The translations under genes were made by a program, and so were the position numbers. The notes under the pieces were generated by a model. The model searched no databases and was not told the origin of the DNA. It saw nothing but the letters and a program-made list of their open reading frames with translations. A stretch of 64,000 nt of DNA, from positions 372,001 to 436,000 of the forward strand of contig JAFBJZ010000772.1 of NCBI GenBank assembly GCA_016785225.1. The letters are read 5' to 3'. The stretch comes from Psettodes erumei. Its lineage: Eukaryota > Chordata > Actinopteri > Pleuronectiformes > Psettodidae. Of this stretch, positions 25,901 to 38,583 are shown one piece after another (the stretch's first letter is position 1; each line of letters opens with the position of its first letter).

Positions 25901-28900
25901 GCTGCTATTACTTTTCGCTTCAACACTTTTTTATATCTGACTGCAGGAGTGATTGCTCAAGAGGTTCAGCAAATCCTGCCTGAAGCAGTGAAGGAGGGGG
26001 GTGATGTGGTGTGCGCCAATGGAGAAACTATTCCCAACCTTTTGGTTGTCAACAAGGTAATGAATACACACATACAGCACAGACATGCATTACTTCAAAC
26101 ACACTGACAGCTATTCTTCCAATTTCAAAGGAACGTATCTTCATGGAGAACGTGGGGGCGGTGAAGGAACTGTGTAAGCTCACAGACAACCTGGAGACTC
26201 GTATAGATGAACTGGAGCGCTGGAGTCGCAAACTGGCCAAGCTGCGTCGTCTCGACAGTATGAAGAGCACTGTGAGCGGAGGCACTGTCAGGTGAGAGCA
26301 AAGATGTCACTACAGATTTAGGCTTCAATATAGGTGTTACATGCTGATGAGGAGCATCTTGCATGAGAAGAAAAGAATACCTCACTTTTGTTGTTGTTGT
26401 GCCCATAGCCAATCAGGGAGCTATTTTAGCAGGACAGGGAGTGGCCCACTTAAGAAGAAGTCAGTCAAACCTGGGAGCAAGGTCTGTGTTGATCCTTGAT
26501 GTATTTAAAAATAATCTTAATTATAAGTTTGTGAGCAGAATGTCACTTTTAACGTATGTAATCTGCTTGTTTTGTGTTTTATTTGCTGCAGAACTCGCCT
26601 CCAGATCAAGGCTGCATCAGTCAGAGATTCATGCAAGGGACCATCCTGGCACTGGTCATCGTCATGGCCTTCAGGTGAGACTGAAAAAAAGTGTTTGAAT
26701 GGTGGGAGGAAAAACAGTAATAACACAACAAGGTTTTCACTTTTATTTGTTCCCCTACAGTGTCATTTCCATGTCTGTCCTTTACGTGCTCACTCTTCAT
26801 CATAGAGGAGACGTCAGAGATGGGTACGTGCTTGTGATGAAATCAGATACTTGTGCTTCATGAAGAAAGAAATCAGTTTTCCAATTTTCTTCTTCAATAT
26901 CTCACAGAATAATTGTGTCTGTCCCTGATTCCTGTAGCTATGTCCCTTCCTGTGTTCTCTACATCTCTTGGATGCCCATCTTCACAGCCACTGTAACTTT
27001 CTGTCCACCTGTCTGTCCATGGTACGCTTTCATTGCATGTCTTTCTTGCAACTTGTTTCATTTCTCCAGTCTTCTCTTTCAGCCTTATCTTTGATTGCTT
27101 AGTTGGGTGTTTCTTTTGTCCCGTCTGAAATGAGGTTGAGATCATGAGTCATATATCTACACACTATCAAATTCATTAGCTTTTAAGTGCATCGTTGCAG
27201 TACCTAAAGCATATTCTTGACCTGCTGCACTATGTGTTACATAAATGTAGCAGGTCCAGAGCGGCACTGGGATCTTCTCGCAACAGTCCATATGTTCCAC
27301 TGTCCACCACCCCTGCAACTGGTGAGTTGAGCTCTCAACAACGTGACCCTTTTGGATCAAGCCTCTCTCTTTGGTGGTTTTGAAAATCGCATTTAACAAA
27401 TCATAAATAACCAGATCACTCAGAATACATAAATAAATATACACAGTATATTCTACTCAGTTCTAATCCTTTTCTCTCGTTCTCTCACAAACCCTGCAGC
27501 TTGCTGTTCAACCACAGCCATAAACAACCAATCAAGTACAGTTCTGACACTGAGTAATAATGCAACAGGTAAGTCAACAAATATGAGATGTGTTTTCCTT
27601 GATTTGTTTTTCGTCTTCAGTGCAGGTTAATTTATCTTCAATCTCTAGATTTAGGCAGCCTGATTCCCACATCAGGCACTATTATTAAGAAGGCCAAGTC
27701 CAGACTGATGGACAAGGATGGCCACAATAGAAACCGGCTGAGTCACACCTCAGCACCTTTGTACGTTGCCAAGTCCAAAAGGCCTGCGCCCACAGACCTG
27801 GATGGAGCAGGAGCTACCAACCGTCTGCCTGGGAGTCAGCCCGTGCCTCGCAGACAACGCAGCCTGCAAACAAAAGGTAAATCCACAAACACAGCCTAGA
27901 CATGGCACTTTCTTCATACATAATATGCAGTATGCAAACACAGGAAACCATTTGTTTGACAACAGCAAACAAAGCGTGTCTACATACTGTACAAAGGAAT
28001 GCTATGGGTAGAGTCTCTCATAAAGCAGCTTTCCATTCTTTTTCAGGAGGAAGGTCAGCTCCTTCTCTGACCAGTCTACACATTGTTGAGACAAACCAAG
28101 AGATCATGACACAAAGTTGTGTGACACCCAAGAGCTGCAGGTAAGTACTTCCTGATGTCAAATAGATTGGTTACAAATTAAAGGAAAAATACCCCAAAAA
28201 AGTATCTCAGTAACAAAAAGCATTTGGTATTTCGATGATGATACTGGAGAGAGCTGTCTTGAATCTCCCACAGGTGTTCAGTTATGTTGAGATCTGGTGA
28301 CTTTGAAAGTCACAGCAAATGATTCATACTCTAGTCAGGGACACATCATGTATGGAAGCATCTGAATTTATTATGTGTCCCCATTCTTTTTTTAAATTCT
28401 TTTTTGTTTACTTTGCCACTTGTTGTAAGATTACTTTTTGTTTTACAATTACATGTTGAATTCAGGTATCTATATGCTAATGCTCCTTTTCTCTACCTCT
28501 AGCTACACAGTATCACTCCATGGAAAAAGAAATTCCTCCATTTCACAAATCACTTTGTACATGACGTGAGTATAAAACATCACATTATCTACCTAACCAC
28601 ACACATTTAATGCTGCTGCTTTATTTTAGTGCAGATTTCAAATTATTTACTTGGAGGGTTTCCTGAAAAGACCATGTAATTTGGCACTAACTGTAGGTAA
28701 CAGAGACAGTATTCAATTAGTACATCTTCAGTTAATGAATTCTGATTCATTGCTAACGCTGTCTTAAGAAGTATTTCAGTCACCCAAGCGTGTAGAAATG
28801 TGGAATTAATTTGAAGGCAAGCACATATTTCATCATGCTATATATGAAGTTTGAAGTTTGGGTTTTCACAGAAATTCCATCAGCAATTATTAACTCAGGA

Positions 28901-29646
28901 CAGTTACTAGTGCAACTATTAATATCACTATTTTCCCCATAATAGCTTCTGAATTACATAATTTTTTCCAGTTAACTGTCATGAAATTATTTAAAAGATG
29001 GTTAGAAAACAACAGCCCTTTAAAATAAGGCATCACTAACTCATTGCAGGTCCACAAACAGCATGTGGGTGCAACAATGTGGAGCCACTAAGGGACGTTT
29101 ATGCCCCAACCACACAGAGGCAGAGCTCTATGGTGGTCAAGGTACATCAACAAAGGTATATTATAATATAATTAGTCAAAGTCTCTCATATTATTAAAAC
29201 ATATTTCCTTATTTTGGCATTCTATGCCACTACATGAATGTGAAACTGCCATCATTACTTATCATCCTATCTATTTCCCCAGGCATGGCTGACTCATTTT
29301 ATGCTTACTTATGCTCTACTTTTTTCTAAGGGGACTCGTCACCTGTGGTCACTGCCTGTGCTGTCTTTCCAGGACATCACCTATCACTTTCGTGTCTCCC
29401 CGTCTGTAAGTAAACTTGGCCTCCGAAACATACAGAATGTGGACACAAAGTGGTTTCTCTGTGTTCTTGATTCTGATTCATTTATCATAGTACTTAGTTT
29501 GGGTAAAGACACTGGGTGGAACTGATAATTACTGATCAATATCCCCACATGCATTTTGTTGACAGAGTGAAGTGAGTTGTGCCACTGAAGGAGAAACCTC
29601 ATCATACTCTGACTACCATTTCCTCATTCAAAGCAGCTGTGTGTAA
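12063..29646 (+). CDS. myrf: myelin regulatory factor, membrane-tethered transcription factor
   Basis: MYRF is an ER-membrane protein that trimerises and cleaves itself, releasing an N-terminal transcription factor; it drives oligodendrocyte myelin genes and other developmental programmes. The 27 coding exons are 12063-12108, 19569-19659, 19790-20065, 20593-20654, 21347-21569, 21724-21824, 21985-22099, 23011-23206, 23299-23375, 23857-23967, 24075-24165, 25139-25339, 25617-25725, 25947-26056, 26131-26291, 26409-26481, 26592-26674, 26761-26823, 26938-27021, 27254-27321, 27500-27568, 27649-27876, 28047-28140, 28503-28565, 29050-29155, 29331-29405 and 29566-29646. They total 3057 nt (1018 aa; human about 1150). 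In order: acidic N-terminus MDVVDETEALQRFFEG, Pro-rich region with Q10 near residue 120, basic KKRK at 241-244, Ndt80-like DNA-binding domain at roughly 280-460, and the intramolecular chaperone autoprocessing domain with the Ser520/Lys525 dyad (HPSDIRAKE). A coiled coil follows, then one membrane segment at about 697-717 and a Cys-rich luminal tail ending QSSCV. The MYRF-like C-terminus argues against paralog MYRFL. Confidence 0.95.
12639..12661 (+). repeat. GT microsatellite
   Basis: About 11 uninterrupted GT dinucleotides in myrf intron 1. Confidence 0.9.
14460..14890 (+). mobile_element. degraded percomorph-type interspersed repeat
   Basis: It contains tagcatgttagcttgctaac, then ggggattaccaaggtcag, tttgggaacc, gtctgtacaaaat and atagttgagatatttcag in series. 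I remember these landmarks, in this order, from a very common teleost interspersed repeat. There is no open reading frame, so the element is non-autonomous or a relic. The family is not named for lack of a library comparison. Confidence 0.55.
16574..16620 (+). repeat. CA microsatellite
   Basis: About 23 AC/CA dinucleotides with one interruption, in myrf intron 1. A second, shorter run lies at 16915-16942. Confidence 0.9.
23403..23424 (+). repeat. near-palindrome in myrf intron
   Basis: The arms ttccacattt and aaatgtggaa are exact reverse complements with a 2-nt centre. The feature begins 28 nt after the donor of the exon ending at 23375. It could form a hairpin or cruciform; function unknown. 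Confidence 0.5.
24779..25000 (+). mobile_element. interspersed repeat (SINE- or MITE-like) in myrf intron
   Basis: It carries the landmarks cccacattttgggaaatac, ggaaccagcagccagttagc, ttagcatagtataaagact, agacagggggaaacag and accagcacctttaaaattca. These match, from memory, one of the most abundant short repeats of percomorph fish. There are no coding features. The insertion is intronic (between the exons ending 24165 and starting 25139) and does not disturb the flanking splice sites. Confidence 0.6.
28195..28390 (+). mobile_element. possible DNA-transposon relic in myrf intron
   Basis: The segment reading tcccacaggtgttcagttat then gttgagatctggtgactttg resembles a stretch I associate with repeated DNA-transposon-derived sequence in fish. 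The copy is short and decayed, with no terminal repeats that I can define. Identification is weak. Confidence 0.3.
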
Positions 29647-31504
29647 GCAGGAAGTGTCTGGAGTACCTTTCAAATGCACCACATCAGACCTTTGTGGTTT
29701 CATGTGCACACTGTCGATGATAGAAAAGGGTTTTATCTCATTCTTGTACATTATTTTTAAAGAGATTTAATACAGAACAAATTATATATCACTGTCCCCA
29801 CTGTAATTTCCACCATATAAATGCATTAAGACATCTCTTTTTGCTGTGATCACTGGATTTTCAAACACTGTTTAAGTTCCTTTTTTATTTCTTTTGCGGA
29901 AAATGTTTTGGATCATTGTGATTGATGACTGTGTTGTGTTACTGTTAACTGCTATTGTGAAAGTAATGCCCATGAGTTTGTAGCTCACTTTAATACTGAT
30001 CACTACGTCCTCCATACTTAAAATAAGCCATTATTGCTTTTTAACAAAATTCATGTCTCTATATCATGTCCAGGCTGTTACTGTAGATGACACTGCACAC
30101 ATTTTTGTTTAGATTTGTAATATGGTTAAATCTGTATGTGCAGTACACTGATATCAGTGTCAACTGAAAACAAAACCACTCTTGAAAAGCTTTATACACT
30201 GGAGAGAAGATCATTGGCTTCTAATGCCGGCCTCAGTGAATAGTTGCAACTCATCTCACATCAAAAAATACCTCAGTAGTGTACACTGGCAAATCCTGGG
30301 TCTCCACAGAGAAGCTTTGTGTTTGAGCCTGCTGCAGTCGACCGGGACTGTCTGCGGTTGTGCAGCATCTGACTAAACACTGTGCAGAGATAAAATACTC
30401 TGCAGTATGACTGTCTCAATTACCACACTGACTGAAACTGACTAAATAAAATTCTTACATGTTTATTCAACTGAATTAAACTAAAAATATATTCCATGTG
30501 ACCATTCCTCAAAGAAGGCGGCCATTTCAGCACATTCACTGAATAACATAAGACTGGCTAAGTAAACAAGTCACTGGAAATAAAGATGTACAGTAGAAAC
30601 ACTGACAGATTTAAACATCTGGTAATGTAAATGTCCAACACTGACAATATTTCAAGAAACACTGGAATAGCTTACACTGTGTATTGCTAACTGGACAGAC
30701 TGTTGGCAAGGCAATAAACCACATATATAATTTCAGGTTCATGTCCAATCATTTCTCAAAAACAATACATCTCAGATCAGAGGCAACAAAGTGTAATGCA
30801 TTTATTTACACACACTGTCAAGATAAAATTGGATATGATGCACTGGACTTGTGTATTGCTCTGATGTTTCAAATCCTTTTCCTGTGCCTGTACAATTAAG
30901 AATATGCAGTAATAAGGCTTTAGATATGATTGTATTGTTTAATGTTTTCCTTTCTGTTATCATTATATCACATATTGTCACCACCATGCTTTTTTTGCAT
31001 TTGTCAAATTTAGCTTTCAAATCCTTATTCCATTTGCATATGCAGAATGAAAAAACGCAATAGTTTATCTAAAATGTAAGATCAATATTACAGGAATATA
31101 GGAAAAACAGCCATCAGACAAAAGTTTATGGACTTTATCAAAACATGAAGACATTGTGTAATGTTTTTAGTATAATTTTTATGACTCGTGTTAGTGTACT
31201 ATTTTAGCTTATTTATAATGCACCAGCTAGCATAATTAAACCACTGTAGCACTTTTTGCACTGTATATATGAACTGCTTTTGGTCTAGCCAGTGCACCAG
31301 ACTGGTTTCAAATACTCTGGTATAACTGCATTACATGTAACTGTATAGCTTAATTTTGTTACCACCACTGTTCCTTTGTATCTGATGTGTTTTATCAAAT
31401 TGTTTTTTATAGTTGGTATTTTTTGGTTGTCGTATTATCCATAATATATTAACTTTCTAGATATTGGAGCCCCAAAATGATTGGTAAGCACACACACGCG
31501 CGCG

Positions 31505-31537
<33 letters not shown>

Positions 31538-31721
31538 TACATTTATGATTTAGCACTGTTTGTTAAGAGAAAATGCCAGGACACTAAAACTCGTTGCAGA
31601 CCTTAATATCACTACTTGTTTTAGCCCATTTTATAATTGAATTTTCAAAACATTTTTTTCAAAACAATGCTGTAATACTATGAATGCATGCAGTAAATAA
31701 ATTTGTGATTGAATTTTGTGT
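29647..31721 (+). other. myrf: probable myrf 3' UTR
   Basis: This AT-rich, non-coding stretch begins directly after the myrf stop codon and runs to an aataaa at about 31697 followed by gtgattgaattttgtg. A long 3' UTR is usual for MYRF. It includes a purine/pyrimidine alternating tract at 31488-31538. Earlier AATAAA-like motifs (for example near 30445) could give shorter forms. Confidence 0.5.
31488..31538 (+). repeat. CA-CG-CA alternating tract (Z-DNA prone)
   Basis: CA repeats flank a core of eight consecutive CG dinucleotides (31497-31512), giving about 50 bp of strictly alternating purine and pyrimidine. Such sequences are classic Z-DNA formers. Confidence 0.85.
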
Positions 31722-32375
31722 CGTTTGACTGTCCAACTGCTCTGAGCCGAAAGTGACTTGTTAAATTTGTCCATTAGATGGCAGGCTAAGATTTATCAAC
31801 AGTAGTTCATGAGCATTGAAAATAAAATGCCCTGAAATAGGCCTGTCAGGTTCATCACCGCCAATGATTATGTCAATCGTGCTAAGCGTATGGTTTTGGA
31901 AAGTGCCAGGTCATCCACTCAAGCCAGGATGAACACAAAGTTGTACACCTACAAGATGAGGACGATTTTATTATTATATTTCTTGTAAAGTTTTATTTTA
32001 ATGTTTCTATGATTGTAACTTCAAAACTGCGTCAGTCACAAATCAGCTATATCTAAATCAAGTCCTGCATGCTAGATTTCCTCCCCGTCTACTACCTCCT
32101 AATCCTCTGCCTTTGAGATTGTTTCTATCCATTGTCAACCTTCAACTATCTATTTATTTTGTGCTTTTAAATAAGAAGAAATAAGATCTGAAAATTTCTG
32201 CCACTGGAGAGTCGTACGCAGCATGAGCAGACTGGAAGCCTGACAGACCAAATTGAGGGTACAATGTACCGTCTAAAGACGTAACGTGTGCGTAATACGC
32301 AGCCCAGGAAGTGAATAGTCAGTACGTGGCCTTATATCTTGCACCACATAGACAAGAACTCCGCTTCTTCACAAA
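31722..32375 (+). promoter_or_regulatory. myrf-tmem258 intergenic region with tmem258 promoter
   Basis: There are no coding features. The last 180 bases before the tmem258 ATG are richer in CpG (tcgtacgcagc, gacgtaacgtgtgcgtaatacgc) and include ccaggaagtg, an ETS-like site, which suits a housekeeping promoter. The exact start site is not visible. Confidence 0.4.
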
Positions 32376-34212
<1,837 letters not shown>

Positions 34213-34600
34213 AGGTACATTTAAAATATTAAAGTCTAATAGTTTTAATTTTGAATAACTGAAACAGTTTCATAGCTGTTAATTGCATTCCCTCTCCCTC
34301 TCTTGTTTTTCTACAGTTTTGGGTGATTAATTTATAATATGACACATTCCAGTGGAACAACGGACATCACACACACAACACATACTGGATTTTGGATTAA
34401 ATTGGACTGCACTGACAATATTATGGGATCATATGGACTCTGGTTATGCTTTCACAAGTAAAGGGGATTTCTACAACTTTTGATGTCTGTCTTTGTTGAG
34501 AACAGTGCACATTTTAAACAATTTCATGAGTAAAACATTGAGGTGGACTGAGTATAAATATGATAAACTGTCACACAAAATAAATTCACTTGAAAAGTAG
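34213..34600 (+). terminator. tmem258: tmem258 3' UTR with poly(A) signal
   Basis: The UTR is split by an intron (34215-34316), and an AATAAA lies at 34579-34584, about 265 nt after the 3' UTR acceptor. This is a good position for polyadenylation near 34600. Confidence 0.6.
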
Positions 34601-35574
34601 ACCATGGACATCTTCGAGATTGATCAAAATATAAAATTGTAGGATTGACCACCTTTAGTTCTCATTATTCCTTAGATGCTAACTGTTGTATAAAATATTA
34701 ACTGTTTTATCGAGCCCAGACCCAGAGTGTACTGCAACTTGACCTGTTGCGTGCTTAAGAATAGGTTATTTTGACACACCAAAGGCTATTTATGGAGCGT
34801 TTCACTAGTGGCACCTGAAACTTCAATCCCTGATTACTCTTTGTGTTAAAAATAGAGCAGTCTGTTTCACCTTGTCTCGAGGATAATACTGACTACCCCA
34901 CTGAAGACGGATTACACCAGGATTACAGAAGGATTATTTAATAAAAACAGCAGGAAAATGATTCAAAGATTCCCACACAAACATAGCAGGATTCATATAA
35001 AATATTAATTGTGTAAACATCATATACTATTCTTACATAAGGCAAAAAAACAAATGGTTTCTTTCTTTGCAGGGAAGTTCTCCAACATAACTGTAACGTT
35101 TGGTTCTACATATGATCATACATTAAACTGGTTAAAAACTAACACCATGGGAGACAGTACAGAAACAGAGCTTTCCAAAACTTCTGGCATGCTTTCCATG
35201 TGTCACATTCTATCTACACCTCAAATTGATTTACAAAGGCCACGTAGATTAACAGACTCGATCCAGATTAATACAATACTACACAGGCCATGGTTGGTTT
35301 ACCTACCGCTGTAAACCATTTAACTGGCTGCCCACTTGGCTACGAAGAGCCAGTAAACATAAACTTTGGTTGAGACTTAACTTCATCCTATTTACCTGTT
35401 AGTGAGTTCCATCAGTGTTCAACATAAGCCCACTGAGTTTTTGTATTTGCTTAATAGTGTCAAGCTTTCAATGTGTAAAATCTGAAAAAAGAAGATGATA
35501 GAAATTGATGATAGTTAAGGATGATGCTTGGGAGAGGGGGGCTTCTTTCTGTCTCTCTTAAAACTGTCCCCCCT
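34601..35574 (-). other. convergent intergenic region with tmem138 3' UTR
   Basis: It lies between the tmem258 poly(A) site and the tmem138 stop codon (35577-35575 on the minus strand). It must contain the tmem138 3' UTR, but I cannot place a convincing minus-strand AATAAA. No other gene is visible. Confidence 0.5.
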
Positions 35575-36998
35575 TCACTGGCGAGCCCTGGCAAAGGCAT
35601 CACGCAGCCACAGAGAGTCCTCATACAGCCTCGGGTCTCCCATATACTCGGCCGTGCGTTTGTACAAGTAGTAATACACCACTGCCGCTGTCAACATAAA
35701 GAACAACAGTTACTCCACCAGACCACAGAATATGGATTAATTGTGATGGAAAATGCACCAATGAATTAATCAACCATTTACCTGTTCTCTGAAAAACAAA
35801 AAGAGCTTGAAGACCATCAGTCCAAACAAAACGGTTTGATTCAAGCCATCTAAGGTTCTAAAAAAAAAAAAAAAAAAAAAAGGAATTGTTATCAGGTACA
35901 GTTTGTATGGATCGACATGCACAGTTACTCTGATATAAGAGTTGAATAGTCCATATCGGTCCATAAGGTTGACATGCAAATATCAGTGATGGCGTGACGG
36001 AGCGTACCAACACCCAGCTATGGAGGCAGATGCTTAGCGTCAGGTAAAGGGCAGAGAATAATAGAAGAGCCCTGAATCTCTCCAACAGCAGAGACACCAG
36101 GCCAACCTGGAACACGTAGGTGTTGAACATCATCAGCAGGATGATGATCACGTTGAATAAGATGGCAATATCCTGCATTCTGTGGACACAGATTGCACCA
36201 GTTTATTTTTTCAGTCTGGTATCTGATGGAGTGAGCAGTGTGTACCTTAAATTACTCTTTCATATAGCAAAGCATGGACAAAGTGTCAACAAAATACCTG
36301 TGGCCATGTCAGAGGGTGAGATTCTGTGCATGAGTTTTTTTTTTTTCAACAAAGGTGAGTTTTGACTAATCAGAAATTAAGGAACTCTGGTAAGGACATG
36401 GCTTTGTTCACTCATTTCACCAGTGTTGTTGAAGCAAAAATGAAATGAAGGCTAGCCACTTAATCGCTCTGTACTGAGAGGTGTTGCCTTTTTTTTGATA
36501 AATACACATCCTCAAGGATGACAATCTGCAAAAACAGACATAGTTCTTGTAAAGAAGTAAAATTGCACGTAAGCATCTGAATAATGGAGATAGTTTAAAT
36601 TATCATGTTAGTACATCAGTCAAGTCCTGCCATTTCCAGCCTTAAATGTATGAAGTTTTAGTCCAGAACTAACTATGTTTGGAATACAAGATATAGTTAG
36701 TGATGAAAAGAAAGCAAATCTGCATGTTTTAAGTGGAACCAAACAGTGTTTAGTTTTACTTAATAATGATATGAATTAAAGACTGTTACTAATCCATTAC
36801 AAGCAGTTGATGAACTAACGACTGACTGATAAATCAGCTGTTCTTTTCAGCACACAGTTCAGTGACTTACATGAAAAGCACTAGCTGGATGACAGCCGCT
36901 CCCCTCAGAAGTTCACTGAAGGAGTTGACGAAGAGGTCATAGGCCAACAGTGTCAGCTGGATCAGCAGCACCAGCGAGTAGTTACCAGTCTGAAGCAT
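35575..36998 (-). CDS. tmem138: TMEM138, ciliary transition-zone-associated membrane protein
   Basis: TMEM138 is a four-pass membrane protein needed for cilium assembly; in people its loss causes Joubert syndrome. The exons, in coding order on the minus strand, are 36998-36871, 36179-36008, 35857-35782 and 35687-35575, totalling 489 nt and 162 aa, the human length. The protein starts MLQTGNYSLVLLIQ and includes the family signatures LFVNSFSELL, VFQVGLVSLL and RFVWTDGLQALFVFQR. It ends with YKRTAEYMGDPRLYEDSLWLR and a short basic tail. The acceptor at 35859-35858 directly follows a run of about 20 T on the coding strand; the next AG, 8 nt further on, would change the frame and cause an early stop, so the first must be used. 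Its 5' leader lies upstream toward 38 kb, head to head with the cracr2b-like gene. Confidence 0.96.
35861..35880 (+). repeat. A20 homopolymer next to a tmem138 splice acceptor
   Basis: About 20 consecutive A on the plus strand form the poly-T pyrimidine tract of the tmem138 exon-3 acceptor. Homopolymer length here is probably variable between individuals. Confidence 0.85.
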
Positions 36999-37235
36999 CT
37001 TTGGGAGCTTGATTCCACAAACCAGCAAGCTTCACGATCTATCTCCTTCTTCCTTCTGACTGTTTTTCTTTACAGATCCAAAGCGCGGGTACTTGATGGT
37101 GGGAAGGTTATTTGGTAGGCAGTCATCCCTTCATACTACAGTCAATAACACTGCAGGGGTCTAGAAGCAGACTGACACCACTTAGTAACAACTTGTCCAT
37201 TCACATTGTCATTAAGTGGTGGCAATTTTCCATAA

Positions 37236-37295
37236 ATTAGATTAGATTAGATTAATTTTAAATTAACTTTATTAATCCCACAACGGGGAAATTCA
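37236..37295 (-). mobile_element. LINE-type 3' tail, truncated
   Basis: Read on the minus strand, gaatttccccgttgtggg is followed by attaataaagttaat and then a tandem (TCTAA)n tail. This is the usual 3' end of a teleost non-LTR element inserted on the minus strand. Only the tail remains, as expected from severe 5' truncation. Family assignment is from memory. Confidence 0.6.
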
Positions 37296-37439
37296 TAAAA
37301 ATGCTCTATTGCTTTATGTATTTTTTTACTCCAGATAGTTCCTCTGCTAAGAGACTGCTGTTTGTTGTCCTCAGGAAAGAAGCATCTCTGTGATGACTAC
37401 AGGAACTCCAAGACATCAAATAAAATGTATTTGACCATT

Positions 37440-38072
37440 TCAAACGCTGCATGTTGACATCATTGGCGTGGTAAACCCCTTTATCTGCTGTATTATTGCC
37501 TGCAAAAAGAAAAAACAGAAAAGATGTGAAACAACAGAAACATCGGTTGCATTGTTTGATAGAAAATAAATAACTAACACCTCTATTACATTATCTGTTT
37601 TGTTTACTCGGAAGCCAGCTTTCTCCTGTGTGCGAATGAGGGTTTGATGTAACCAGTCGTCTGCCACAGACAACTAAATTAGCAGTAATCGTAACCATCT
37701 AAGGTCAAACTGCTCAGGCTGTAACATTCGCTGTCGTGGACAGGTCAAGGCTGGGATTACAGATTAATTTTACTTACGCGGACATCACCAACCCTCGTTT
37801 TGTTGTTGTGGCGTTACACTCTCTTTCTTTTTACGCATCTAATCTTCCTGTGACGGTATCATTATTTAGTCCCAACTGCAGATAATCTCGGAGATGGATT
37901 TACTACTGATTAATTTCCTCAACGACACACTCGGTTGGCAGTGGCACAGCTCTGATTGTAACTTCGAGGAACTCCCAGACACGTTTGTGTGAACATTCAC
38001 CAGCGCTTTGTTGACCGTTTACTGTTACCTAAGCAGGCGTCAAAGATATAATTTAAGCAATATTTACTTACC
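37440..38072 (-). other. tmem138: tmem138 5' leader region (candidate non-coding exons)
   Basis: Minus-strand splice signals occur at 38072 (tttg followed by gtaagt) and 37778 (ccgc followed by gtaagt). An acceptor tctttttgcag ends near 37504. They suggest one or two alternative untranslated exons spliced to the ATG exon at 36998. This is inferred from signals only. Confidence 0.4.
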
Positions 38073-38583
38073 AAACAACGTGCCAAGACTGAAAATAACT
38101 CATCTTGAGGCAGGAAATACCAGTTAAATTGAGGACATTCCCATTTTTATCGGCAAACAATGCTTCCCACTATCCACTATCTTTCGGCGCTAACGCATGT
38201 ATTTCCGTAAATTCCATGGTAACGCAAACTCTTACCGTAATAAGCAATATAAATGTTCCCAAACAAAGTGGGCAACTGTCCAGAACTCTACACGGCCTAA
38301 TTCACTCCATACACTACTGTACATAATTCAATTAATCATACATTTGTTGGGGATTTGCTGCAATGAACTACAGCGTAAACAATAACGGATCCTTGGTCAA
38401 CAGGCCAATACCTTTTTTTCCCTCCGAGGAGGTGTGCCTTCATTTTGCGGGCTACACCAAACATTACGGTTTAGGTGAATAGTACATGCTTCTCACTGCC
38501 ACCTAGCGACTGGAGCCAGAACTTATCTAAATTTACTGTGAAGTGATCAAAGGTGGTGGGCACCTGTGTCCAGCGCACGGCGG
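38073..38583. promoter_or_regulatory. putative bidirectional promoter, tmem138 / cracr2b-like gene
   Basis: A consensus minus-strand donor at 38072 and a consensus plus-strand donor after 38583 (cacggcgg then gtgagt) face away from each other. They are about 500 bp apart, implying two divergent non-coding first exons sharing one promoter. The interval is moderately CpG-rich near both edges. Start sites are not known. Confidence 0.45.

Noticed and set aside
12063..29646. Assignment to MYRFL instead of MYRF
   Set aside because: The N-terminal DETEALQRFFEG, the ILEEYISKED motif and the long luminal C-terminus match MYRF as I remember it. The adjacent tmem258 also fits the MYRF locus.
35850..35857. 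Downstream AG as the tmem138 exon-3 acceptor
   Set aside because: It shifts the frame to ATG GCT TGA after a phase-0 donor. The upstream AG gives NLRWLESN, which matches the family.
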